Virus record (IMG/VR): IMGVR_UViG_3300017987_001920
Location: 1 to 25,245 of that record
Strand: one strand, 5' to 3'
DNA: 25,245 nt
DNA from: a virus
Of the stretch, positions 6,040-12,274 are shown one piece after another. Made by a program: the position numbers and the translations under genes. Within the stretch, counting starts at the first letter, position 1. Each line of letters begins with the position of its first letter. A model generated the notes under the pieces. The model was not told the DNA's origin. It did not search any database and saw only the letters and a list, made by a program, of their open reading frames with translations.

Positions 6040-6134
6040 CCCTCTTCAGTGAATGCGTAGCCAACGCACCCAGACGCCGACGGGCGAGCCTGTCGCCCCG
6101 GGACCCTGCAACCCGCAGGGGTCGGCGTTTCTGG
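6040..6134 (-). ncRNA. Degenerate or variant type II hammerhead ribozyme (HHR4)
   Basis: Minus-strand order: stem II side GCCA; GAAA (6128-6131); stem III ACGCCGAC with GTCGGCGT, 8 bp, closing a 39-nt insert with two own hairpins (CCCTGC/GCAGGG and GGGCGA/TCGCCC); cleavage base C at 6073 after GU; stem I TGGGTGCG with CGCATTCA, 8 bp with two G-U pairs; core CTGAAGA (6043-6049). Core position 7 is A instead of U, a position known to tolerate change, but the first stem II pair is G-A and only two more pairs follow, so activity is doubtful. It begins directly at the TAG of the 169-residue gene, as HHR1 does at its own upstream gene. Confidence 0.66.
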
Positions 6135-6644
6135 CTATTCCATAAGCCGGGCCCACTCGTCGGACCATTCCCAATTAGTCCAATAACTGTCGGAATTGTC
6201 TCCGCCTATGTCATACGCTTCCCGGTCGACTTCGTCGGTCGCCTTGTGCAAACATTCATCACTACAATAATATGCTTGACCCCCGCCTATGCAATAGCCT
6301 TCTTGCATAACTTTTCCGCATTCGTCGCAAATACGAATGAAGTCACTTTCCTCGATTTCGTTCTCGGTCTCTTCTTTGATGTCGTCAACTTCTGATTGTT
6401 CGTAATACTCGCCGTCAATCTCTTCCAGTTCTGCGCCGTCAAGCCAATCACTGAACCCGCAACGGTACGCGATAGGGTCGAGTTCTTCCAATACGCGCGA
6501 CGCGTCAAAAGTAATCGACCCGATACGGATTTCTCCGCTTACCTCGTCGAGCATTTCGTCATAGCGCTTGTTAGCGTTTACGGGCGTCAATTCTTCCTTG
6601 ACGCGCTCCTCGACTCTTTTGTCAAATAATTCTTGCCTCGTCAT
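6135..6644 (-). CDS. Acidic hypothetical protein with a C-terminal zinc-finger-like motif
   Basis: 169 residues, very acidic (many Asp and Glu throughout). The first part is helical (ELFDKRVEERVKEELTPVNA). Near residues 105-135 there is ICDECGKVMQEGYCI, then GGGQAYYCSDEC: two Cys-x-x-Cys-type pairs separated by about 20 residues, typical of a small zinc-binding knuckle found in phage proteins of unknown role. The start at 6644 has AAAGGAGGCAA upstream. It lies between HHR1 (upstream) and HHR4 (directly at its stop). Acidic phage early proteins sometimes act as DNA mimics or host inhibitors; here that is only speculation. Confidence 0.8.
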   Translation of the reverse strand: MTRQELFDKRVEERVKEELTPVNANKRYDEMLDEVSGEIRIGSITFDASRVLEELDPIAYRCGFSDWLDGAELEEIDGEYYEQSEVDDIKEETENEIEESDFIRICDECGKVMQEGYCIGGGQAYYCSDECLHKATDEVDREAYDIGGDNSDSYWTNWEWSDEWARLME

Positions 6645-6678
6645 GTCTTTGCCTCCTTTGTTTCCTGTCGTTTTGTCT

Positions 6679-6733
6679 GCCTCATCAGTGGCCCGGAAAC
6701 ACCCGGACCAGACGCCCCGGAGGGCGTTTCGGC
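6679..6733 (-). ncRNA. Type II hammerhead ribozyme (HHR1)
   Basis: Minus-strand order: stem II GCC (6731-6733); GAAA (6727-6730); stem III ACGCCC with GGGCGT, 6 bp, loop TCCG; cleavage base C at 6711 after GU; stem I TGGTCCGG with CCGGGCCA, 8 bp with one G-U pair, loop of six; core CTGATGA (6682-6688); stem II GGC (6679-6681). All core bases match the hammerhead consensus. Cleavage is predicted between 6711 and 6710. The ribozyme starts at the base after the TAG stop of the 112-residue gene (6734-6736) and ends 35 nt before the next ATG at 6644. Confidence 0.95.
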
Positions 6734-7072
6734 CTATTTACCACGGAAAGCGTCCAATAACTGAGCGGACGCCCGCGAGACTTCGCCGTCTTTAAACTCC
6801 ACAAAAAGACCGTTCGGGAAGTAGTATTGTATTACTTCTTTGCCTTCTTCGTCCTTTGTTACCTGTGCGATCATGCCCGCACTTGTGCCGTACCCGCTCC
6901 CCGCGGTCGCGTACACCGTGAAGACGTCAGCGTCTTTGTCCTCGTAATAACTGCCCTCGACCCTTACGCCGGACCGCCAACCGTTACAGCGTGTCGTTAT
7001 ACCGCTTGTCTTGTGCCCGAGCCTTGACGCTTCTGACCTGTTTCCCTGAACTGTTCCTCTAAACTGTGCCAT
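6734..7072 (-). CDS. Conserved phage protein of unknown function, 112 residues
   Basis: The N-terminus (MAQFRGTVQGNRSEASRLGH, then KTSGITTRCNGW and GVRVEGSY) and the middle GSGYGTSAGMIAQV match a small protein I know from many phages and prophages, without known function. It is predicted as a compact beta-rich protein. The start has AAGGAGGCAACAAA, identical to that of the upstream 157-residue gene. It is flanked on both sides by intact hammerheads (HHR2 upstream, HHR1 directly after its TAG), so cleavage would release it on a 443-nt unit (7153-6711). Confidence 0.85.
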   Translation of the reverse strand: MAQFRGTVQGNRSEASRLGHKTSGITTRCNGWRSGVRVEGSYYEDKDADVFTVYATAGSGYGTSAGMIAQVTKDEEGKEVIQYYFPNGLFVEFKDGEVSRASAQLLDAFRGK

Positions 7073-7120
7073 TTTGTTGCCTCCTTCGGGGTCTGCTGAC
7101 CCTCATTTGTGTTGTGGCTT

Positions 7121-7177
7121 GCCTCATCAGCGCGCCAGTAGCCAACCGACGCGGACCCCGCAAAGCGGGGTTTCGGC
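7121..7177 (-). ncRNA. Type II hammerhead ribozyme (HHR2)
   Basis: Minus-strand order: stem II GCC (7175-7177); GAAA (7171-7174); stem III ACCCCGC with GCGGGGT, 7 bp, loop TTT; cleavage base C at 7154 after GU; stem I CGCGTC with GGCGCG, 6 bp with one G-U pair, 11-nt loop; core CTGATGA (7124-7130); stem II GGC (7121-7123). All core bases are conserved. Cleavage is predicted between 7154 and 7153. It lies directly after the stop of the 157-residue gene (TAA, 7180-7182), about 50 nt before the ATG at 7072. Confidence 0.95.
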
Positions 7178-7179
7178 CC

Positions 7180-7653
7180 TTAAAACTCGGTATTTTCGAG
7201 TTTGTCAAGGTGTTTCCGGCAGAGATATTGAGACGGGCCGCCGTCCCGGTCCGCGGTGTTATAGATTACGAACTCAGCCGGACAGTTGTGCCCCTCTTCC
7301 GCGCACTCGTCGCAGGTGTAGCCCTCTTCCCTGTCTACCTCCTCCCAATGGGTGAGCGCCCCGTCTATCGCGCTGAACAGTTGCCAAAACTGCCCGGCGC
7401 TAAAGGTCTGCACCTCTCCGGCGTGGCCGTATTCCTCCAATATCCGCGCGTGTGCTTCCTCTTGATAGATAGCGCGTGCCATGTGGACGCTAAACGTCCC
7501 GCGTTTGTTATCAAACACTAAACTATAGAAATTTTCAAGGTCAACACCTTCCCGGTCGAAGTAGTCGCAAGACTCGACTATGTCGGTGCTAAACCTTTGC
7601 GCCTCGGCGCAGGTGTCGCGGTGTGAACAGTTTTTGCAAATCGTATCAGCCAT
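7180..7653 (-). CDS. Cys-rich hypothetical protein, 157 residues, first gene of the ribozyme operon
   Basis: Begins MADTICKNCSHRDTCAEAQ, a short Cys cluster (C6, C9, C15 and a later C in VESCDYF) that looks like a metal-binding or Fe-S-type motif. The C-terminal third has GYTCDECAEEGHNCPAEF and YLCRKH, a second cluster. The middle is helical (HMARAIYQEEAHARILEEYG). No family recognised. The ATG at 7653 is chosen over more upstream in-frame ATGs because AAAGGAGGCAACAAA precedes it. It is the first gene after the promoter at 7798-7825, with a 138-nt leader that contains a GCGCC/GGCGC hairpin. Confidence 0.8.
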   Translation of the reverse strand: MADTICKNCSHRDTCAEAQRFSTDIVESCDYFDREGVDLENFYSLVFDNKRGTFSVHMARAIYQEEAHARILEEYGHAGEVQTFSAGQFWQLFSAIDGALTHWEEVDREEGYTCDECAEEGHNCPAEFVIYNTADRDGGPSQYLCRKHLDKLENTEF

Positions 7654-7797
7654 TTTGTTGCCTCCTTTTTTGTTGCCGTTCATGTCTTTTTGCCTTTTTG
7701 GCAAGCTGTATTTTCTCTTCTCCTCATTTGGTGCGCCTTTCCGGCGCTTCGCTTCTCTGTTTTATTTGTTCTTATTTGTCGAGTATCTCTATAATCA

Positions 7798-7825
7798 ATT
7801 ATACACTAAAATAGCGAAATGTCAA
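7798..7825 (-). promoter_or_regulatory. Consensus sigma70-type early promoter (leftward)
   Basis: On the minus strand: -35 TTGACA (7820-7825) and -10 TATAAT (7798-7803), both perfect consensus, separated by 16 bp. Transcription should start near 7791 and run into the ribozyme-containing operon. The AT-rich flank upstream and the perfect inverted repeat starting at 7864, about 40 bp behind the -35 box, are likely places for UP-element or regulator contacts. Confidence 0.93.
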
Positions 7826-7863
7826 GTATTTATTTGAATATTTGTTTTGTTGTGTATATTTAA

Positions 7864-8020
7864 ATGTGTAATGATTACGAATGAGAAGTCATATAAGTAT
7901 TTTTGAGAGGTATGTATATACCTATAGGGTGTATGGTACATCATCCAACGGCGGAGGGTCTAAAGGTGGGAGAGTGTTCAAAGAAAAGTTTCCGTGTTCT
8001 CATTCGTAATCATTACACAT
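7864..8020. repeat. Perfect 24-bp inverted repeat around a 109-bp segment
   Basis: The 24 bases at 7864-7887 (ATGTGTAATGATTACGAATG plus four) recur as exact reverse complement at 7997-8020. Each arm contains the near-palindrome GTAATGATTAC, so an arm could itself bind a dimeric regulator. The enclosed segment has no gene but holds the palindrome AGGTATGTATATACCT. Confidence 0.95.
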
Positions 8021-8024
8021 ATCG

Positions 8025-8144
8025 ACATTTGAAACATCCCTTTGACCTGTTGTATATGTTAAGTTATGACATGATACCGGGCACACGTTGAGCGGTTGTA
8101 TCGTTGTATTATCACATCATGTCAATACTTAACATTTGAAACAT
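8025..8144. repeat. Imperfect 20-bp inverted repeat and 13-bp direct repeat
   Basis: Arms 8056-8075 and 8116-8135 are reverse complements in 18 of 20 positions (ATGTTAAGT...GACATGAT). ACATTTGAAACAT occurs at 8025-8037 and again at 8132-8144 in the same orientation. The arms overlap or touch the second copy, so this is a compact array of paired sites. Confidence 0.85.
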
Positions 8145-8288
8145 GGGGAGAGGATGACATCATACACCATGACGGCGGGCGCTCGCTCCTTATGGATTAT
8201 TTTACACCCCCACCCCCCCTTAAATTTTTGGCGTGGCGAACCCTCCACCGCCACGCGCGCGAATTTAAAATAGTAAATAAGTCTCTCC

Positions 8289-8420
8289 ATCCTCTCGCTC
8301 ATAAAAATCCAGGTATCCTCTCACTCACAAAATCTCTTAATGATCTACCCGGGCATTCAACTTCCGTCATAGACGTCACCCCACCGGGTCAAAGATTCCG
8401 ACCACTTCCGTCATAGATGT
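8289..8420. repeat. Two pairs of short direct repeats
   Basis: ATCCTCTCGCTCATAAAA (8289-8306) and ATCCTCTCACTCACAAAA (8315-8332) differ at two positions. ACTTCCGTCATAGACGT (8360-8376) and ACTTCCGTCATAGATGT (8404-8420) differ at one. They lie 40-180 bp upstream of the late promoter at 8464 and may be activator sites. Confidence 0.8.
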
Positions 8421-8463
8421 AATTTTTCAATTAACTTAATATAGAATAAAAATTTTAAAAAAT

Positions 8464-8492
8464 TTGACAAAAGGGTATATATCATGTATAGT
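8464..8492 (+). promoter_or_regulatory. Late promoter, sigma70-like, with TATAGT -10 box
   Basis: TTGACA (8464-8469), 17-bp spacer, TATAGT (8487-8492). The predicted start near 8499 leaves an 88-nt leader before the ATG at 8587. The same -10 sequence and spacing occur at 15364-15392 before the capsid gene, unlike the two leftward promoters, so a shared late control is possible. An AT-rich stretch precedes the -35 box. Confidence 0.88.
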
Positions 8493-8586
8493 TAACGTGT
8501 ATAAGGAATTAGCATAAATTTTTAGACAGTTAAGCTGTTCAGGCGTTAATATCATCAGACATTCACAAACCCACAAGGAGGGAAAC

Positions 8587-9405
8587 ATGGCAGAAAAATC
8601 ATGGAAAGACGGAACGGGCGAAAGTCCAACACCCGTGGCGGATAGAAAGGAAGATTTGCTTCACTATCCGTTTCTTATCAGAGTCTTGGTGACGTTCACC
8701 AAACTCAACGATCAATCAAAAGAGACGAAGTACAAAGAAGAAGTTATTTTCAAGCTCGATCAGCATTCAGCGAAAATGCCCTGGTATGTTCTCAGAAATT
8801 ACACTGTTCCAAAATATCTCGTTGACAGATACGGACCAGAAGAAGTAGGTTGGCAGAGAATTTATGAGATAAAAATTCTCAAGCTCATCAACAGGAACGA
8901 TCCGAACGACATAACGGACATACCTTTGAGGGTGATGACGTTGGAACAGCTCGCGAAGTATTGCAAGAAGTGGGACCTCGGCGTAGATGTTTATGAATTT
9001 TATTCCGTCGAAAAGGCGCGTGAAATGGTGGCGCTCAGGGAGGAAGATGAAAAGGGTTATCAAAAACATCTTGCGGAGTATAGAGAGGGTAAACAGCGAT
9101 CCTATCCGGAACTGGACAAAATGCGCGGCGACGGTAAAGCAGAAGTCGCTGACACTGATGAGTTTCTCGAATTGGAATCGAAGACTGAGGAAGAATCGCT
9201 TCCAAAAAAGAGCAAGCCGTCAGAAGTGGCAGAGCCGTCGGAAGTAGAGAAAGAGCTTCTGAAAGGGAAAGGCGCGACAGGTCCTACAACGGGCGCGGCG
9301 CCGATAGTTTCGGGCGCGGGGACAGTAAACACGCCGAGCGTTCCAGGGGGCCCGGCAGAAGAGAAAAAGGAAAGTAAACCAGGCGATCCGTTCGCGGGAA
9401 TATAA
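8587..9405 (+). CDS. Hypothetical protein, first gene of the late operon
   Basis: 272 residues. The first 160 look like a folded alpha/beta domain (HYPFLIRVLVTFTKLND, then WYVLRNYTVPKYLVDRYGPE and VGWQRIYEIKILKLINR, and TLEQLAKYCKKWDLGVDVYE). From about residue 180 it becomes low complexity: Glu/Lys/Ser-rich, then Gly/Thr/Pro-rich (TGPTTGAAPIVSGAGTV), ending PGDPFAGI. No family recognised. AAGGAGG stands six bases before the ATG. A terminator-like hairpin follows, so it may be more abundant than the genes behind it. A packaging or virion role is suggested only by its place before the terminase genes. Confidence 0.82.
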   Translation: MAEKSWKDGTGESPTPVADRKEDLLHYPFLIRVLVTFTKLNDQSKETKYKEEVIFKLDQHSAKMPWYVLRNYTVPKYLVDRYGPEEVGWQRIYEIKILKLINRNDPNDITDIPLRVMTLEQLAKYCKKWDLGVDVYEFYSVEKAREMVALREEDEKGYQKHLAEYREGKQRSYPELDKMRGDGKAEVADTDEFLELESKTEEESLPKKSKPSEVAEPSEVEKELLKGKGATGPTTGAAPIVSGAGTVNTPSVPGGPAEEKKESKPGDPFAGI

Positions 9406-9432
9406 ATGAGGAGAGCTCCGGTTCAAGCCGGC

Positions 9433-9463
9433 AAAGGAGGGGCAGAGCCTCCTTTCATTTTTT
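9433..9463 (+). terminator. Intrinsic terminator after the first late gene
   Basis: AAAGGAGG (9433-9440), seven-base loop, CCTCCTTT (9448-9455), then CATTTTTT. An 8-bp stem with a T tract is a classic Rho-independent terminator; since terminase genes lie downstream without a new promoter, it is probably leaky. The stem also hides an AGGAGG. Confidence 0.78.
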
Positions 9464-9477
9464 AATAAGGAGAGAAG

Positions 9478-9918
9478 ATGACTGATCCTTTTGCTCCTCA
9501 GCCTGTCGAGACAAAAGAACTCACGGATGAGGATATATATTTTACCAAAGTAGACCGACGCGGGAACGTCACGAAGTTCAAGATGGAATCGGGGGTGCCT
9601 GTCAAAGTTGAGGATCTTGGTAATGTAAAGGACATCTTCACGACAGCGATACACGAAGCGGCAATGCTTACTCCGGAATCTTTGAAGACTCTTGATTTTG
9701 GAGGAATGTCACACATAAAAATAGCCGCAATAAAAATAGCGGTCTTCGCCGCGGCCGGGGACTTGAAGTCAGCTCAAGAACTTTTTGATCGCGTCCTGGG
9801 TAAACCAAAACTCATATCTGAAAATACAAATCTCAACCTTACGATCGATGATGTTTTAAATGGTATTCAGGGAAAGAAAGGGGAGGTTATCGATGTCGAA
9901 CATCATGTCGAAGATTGA
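9478..9918 (+). CDS. terS: Probable small terminase subunit
   Basis: 146 residues directly upstream of and overlapping the large terminase gene by 26 nt. The N-terminal third is acidic; the centre is helical (SHIKIAAIKIAVFAAAGDLK), and the motif SAQELFDRVLGKPKLI (about residues 101-116) resembles the helix-plus-DRV-GKP pattern found in small terminase and related phage packaging proteins. Small terminase recognises phage DNA and regulates the large subunit. The assignment rests on position and this weak motif rather than a clear DNA-binding domain. Confidence 0.6.
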   Translation: MTDPFAPQPVETKELTDEDIYFTKVDRRGNVTKFKMESGVPVKVEDLGNVKDIFTTAIHEAAMLTPESLKTLDFGGMSHIKIAAIKIAVFAAAGDLKSAQELFDRVLGKPKLISENTNLNLTIDDVLNGIQGKKGEVIDVEHHVED

Positions 9919-11497
9919 TTACCTTCGTGACAACTTGCCTGAATATGCTCAACGGTTTATCAGGATCCGTCCTAAATCTGGAGGAAGGACCGTTCCTCTG
10001 GTTTTTAATAAAGCCCAGATGATGTTACATAATTTTATTGAGGACATACGTAAAGCGGGACAGCTCGTTCGTGTATGTGTTGTGAAAGGAAGACAGCAAG
10101 GCGTCAGTACATACACGGCCGCGCGTTTCCTCCACAAAGCGTCACTCAATTTGGGTGTGAGTGTTTTTATACTCGCGCATATTTCAAAGTCTACTGATTA
10201 TCTTTTCGATATGGTGAAAAGAATGTATAGTAATTTACCTGATCCCCTGCGGCCCGGCATAGAACGATCCAATAAAAAAGAATTAAAATTCGGACGGATC
10301 GATTCAGAATATGGTCTGGGTACCGCGGGGGCACAGGACGTTGGGAGAGGGATGAACCCGCAACTTCTTCATTTGTCAGAAGCCGCGTTCTATGGGAACA
10401 CGGACGATCTGTCAACCGGTCTTATGCAAGGAGTCGCGACAGATTTAAAAACGGAAATTATCATGGAGTCCACCGCGAATGGTGTGAACAACATGTTTTA
10501 TAATCTCTGTATGAAAGGGACCGATCCGAACGCACTTACTCGATACAAAACACTTTTCATTCCCTGGTACATACAGGATGAATATAGAGAAACCCCTCCC
10601 TCACGATTTAAGCCTACGACAGAAGAACTGGAACTCATGGAGATCTACAACCTGAAAATTGACCAGATCTTCTGGCGTAGGCGAAAATTGGAGGATGAGT
10701 ATAATGGAGATCTATGGAAATTTTTACAGGAGTATCCATGCTGTCTGGCGGAAGCGTTCCAGTCAACAGGGAACACGCTTATCAAGCCGGAGTATGTGGC
10801 TACTGCGCGGAAAAATCAAGCGTACTTTGACGCTTTCGCTCCTATGGTTATGGGAGTGGATGGAAGTGGAGAAGGTGCTGACCGCACTGTCCTCGTTGTC
10901 CGTCAAGGACGACGAATTGTTGAATACGAAGTATACACGGACCCGGTCAAGCCAATGCGGCTTGCGGGAATCGTCGCGCAAAAAATAGATCAACTTGGAT
11001 TAGATATGGTTTTTCTCGATGTTGCTTATGGATATGGCTGTCGAGATCGCCTGGCGGAAATGGGTTATGGCGCGAAGACGATGGCCGTTCCTTTTGGGTC
11101 CGGAGCTCTTATGCCGGAACTGTATCGAAACAAGCGCGCGCAGATGTATGGATTTATGAAAGATTGGTTTGAAGAGGGAGGAGTGAGTATACCGGACGAA
11201 GACATATTCGCAAGAGACCTGCTCATGGTACCAGGATTTGAAAGAACAACGTCGCGTGGATTACTCACTCTCCCTCCGAAAGAAAAGATTAAAAAAGATA
11301 ACGACGGGATCTCTCCGGACATCGCGGACGCTATGGCTTTGACCTTTGCTTTTCCAGTTAAGGCAAGGACCACTGCTTCGCGGATCCAGGTGGCAACACC
11401 TTCGGTTGTCCGGGCTCGTAGTCCTTTTAGAACGCGGAGACTCGCGGAAAAATTTGTTCGTCGGGATAAGCCGAGTGAACTGTATATTAAAAATTAA
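9893..11497 (+). CDS. terL: Terminase large subunit (ATPase-nuclease)
   Basis: 534 residues from the ATG at 9893, which has GGGGAGG six bases upstream; an upstream in-frame ATG at 9860 has no such site. ATPase: Walker A-like KGRQQGVST (65-73), Walker B LLHLSEAAF (158-166) with the DE-type acidic pair replaced by SE, and the coupling motif MESTANG (191-197). Nuclease: GVDGSGEGADRTV with D323, VFLDVAYG with D376, and DIADAMAL with D476 give the three acidic metal ligands. It cuts concatemeric DNA and pumps it through the portal into the prohead. Overlaps terS; a GNAT gene follows 12 nt later. Confidence 0.95.
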   Translation: MSNIMSKIDYLRDNLPEYAQRFIRIRPKSGGRTVPLVFNKAQMMLHNFIEDIRKAGQLVRVCVVKGRQQGVSTYTAARFLHKASLNLGVSVFILAHISKSTDYLFDMVKRMYSNLPDPLRPGIERSNKKELKFGRIDSEYGLGTAGAQDVGRGMNPQLLHLSEAAFYGNTDDLSTGLMQGVATDLKTEIIMESTANGVNNMFYNLCMKGTDPNALTRYKTLFIPWYIQDEYRETPPSRFKPTTEELELMEIYNLKIDQIFWRRRKLEDEYNGDLWKFLQEYPCCLAEAFQSTGNTLIKPEYVATARKNQAYFDAFAPMVMGVDGSGEGADRTVLVVRQGRRIVEYEVYTDPVKPMRLAGIVAQKIDQLGLDMVFLDVAYGYGCRDRLAEMGYGAKTMAVPFGSGALMPELYRNKRAQMYGFMKDWFEEGGVSIPDEDIFARDLLMVPGFERTTSRGLLTLPPKEKIKKDNDGISPDIADAMALTFAFPVKARTTASRIQVATPSVVRARSPFRTRRLAEKFVRRDKPSELYIKN

Positions 11498-11509
11498 GGA
11501 GCTGTTTGT

Positions 11510-11947
11510 GTGAAAATACGACCTATGGAAGAAAGAGATTTCGCGATCGGTGTTGAGTTGATTTCTCAGTTCAATACCGAGTCTCTTGGTGAGTATGGCA
11601 ATTATTTGGAATTGGACAGATTAATGGAAATATTCCGAAAAATATGGCATACTTCTTTTGTAGTGGAAGTAAATGAAAAAGTGGTAGGGTTGTTTGTCGG
11701 TCATATTGTCCAGGACTTTTGTAGTAAGCGGCCGGTATATGAAGAGGTTGTTTGGTACGTTAGTTTAGGGTTTCGGAAATATGGGCTGAAACTTTTTCAT
11801 CATGTGCAGGACTGGTGTAAAGCACAGGGTATTGAGCGTATGACAGTTTGTTGTATGCACAACAGTAAGACAGAGAAGCTCTTTAGGTTATATGATAGAC
11901 TTGGTTTCAAATCTATGGAAACAAGATTTATCAAAGAGCTTAATTAA
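11510..11947 (+). CDS. GNAT-family N-acetyltransferase
   Basis: 145 residues starting at a GTG (11510) with AAGGAG upstream. N-terminal MKIRPMEERDFAIG is the first strand and helix of the acetyl-CoA-binding GNAT fold; later FVVEVNEKVVGLFVGHIV, VWYVSLGFRKYGLKLFHHVQ and the final RLYDRLGFKSMETRFIKEL (motif of the last GNAT helix-strand) fit the family. The usual R/Q-x-x-G-x-G/A acetyl-CoA loop is replaced by FRKYGLKL, as seen in phage GNATs. Substrate unknown. It sits between terminase and portal, a place where such genes recur in T7-like phages; a role in modifying a virion or host protein is inferred. Confidence 0.83.
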   Translation: MKIRPMEERDFAIGVELISQFNTESLGEYGNYLELDRLMEIFRKIWHTSFVVEVNEKVVGLFVGHIVQDFCSKRPVYEEVVWYVSLGFRKYGLKLFHHVQDWCKAQGIERMTVCCMHNSKTEKLFRLYDRLGFKSMETRFIKELN

Positions 11948-11962
11948 AAAAGGGGGTTGGTT

Positions 11963-12262
11963 ATGCCATTATTTACAGCAATCGGAACAGCGTTGGGGGC
12001 TTCGGCGGCCACAGCGTTTAGTGTTGGTGTAGGAGCGACGGCTGTAGCGGCCGGAGCGGGAGTTGCCGCGTATGGAGCGGCCGGTGGTTTTGATTCAAAG
12101 TCGGGGGACAGTCGAGTACAGGTATCGACAGACACCGGTACGTTGACTGATGAAGAGGCAATGACAGACGCAAGAAAAAGAGCATATAGGTCCGGGATCC
12201 TTTTTACTTCACCAACAGGAACGGGCTCGAATCCTGAAACGGCGAGTGCTCGTTTAACATAA
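11963..12262 (+). CDS. Small conserved phage protein before the portal gene
   Basis: 99 residues. The first 50 are Ala/Gly/Val rich (TALGASAATAFSVGVGATAV) and could form a membrane or packed helix; the rest is hydrophilic and ends GILFTSPTGTGSNPETASA, a pattern I associate with small genes upstream of podovirus portals. The ATG at 11963 is preferred over a TTG six bases upstream because AGGGGG lies before it. Function is unknown; assembly role inferred from position. Confidence 0.72.
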   Translation: MPLFTAIGTALGASAATAFSVGVGATAVAAGAGVAAYGAAGGFDSKSGDSRVQVSTDTGTLTDEEAMTDARKRAYRSGILFTSPTGTGSNPETASARLT

Positions 12263-12274
12263 AGGTGGTGACAA

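Larger units (their letters stand above)
7826..8463. other. Gene-free divergent control region with many repeats
   Basis: Between the leftward early promoter and the rightward late promoter I see no convincing gene: open frames here lack ribosome binding sites. The region carries a perfect 24-bp inverted repeat, a second imperfect 20-bp inverted repeat, a 16-nt palindrome AGGTATGTATATACCT (7908-7923), a 13-nt direct repeat, an 8-bp GC hairpin (GCGTGGCG at 8231-8238 with CGCCACGC at 8249-8256), and two pairs of direct repeats at 8289-8332 and 8360-8420. It is AT rich at both ends. Such density suggests regulatory binding sites or a replication origin; no DnaA box or iteron set is certain. Confidence 0.6.

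Noticed and set aside
8042-8070. Possible plus promoter TTGACC-17 bp-TATGAC
   Set aside because: Weak -10 box (four of six) and no gene within 500 bp; the promoter at 8464 is much better.
8096-8416. Plus-strand open frame of 106 codons in the divergent region
   Set aside because: No ribosome binding site, odd composition and overlap with repeats; probably chance.
8551-8557. TCATCAG (minus CTGATGA) in the leader of the first late gene
   Set aside because: No GAAA and no stems I or III in the proper place on either strand.
12143-12152. CTGATGA on the plus strand
   Set aside because: Coding for LTDEE of the 99-residue protein; no other hammerhead parts around it.
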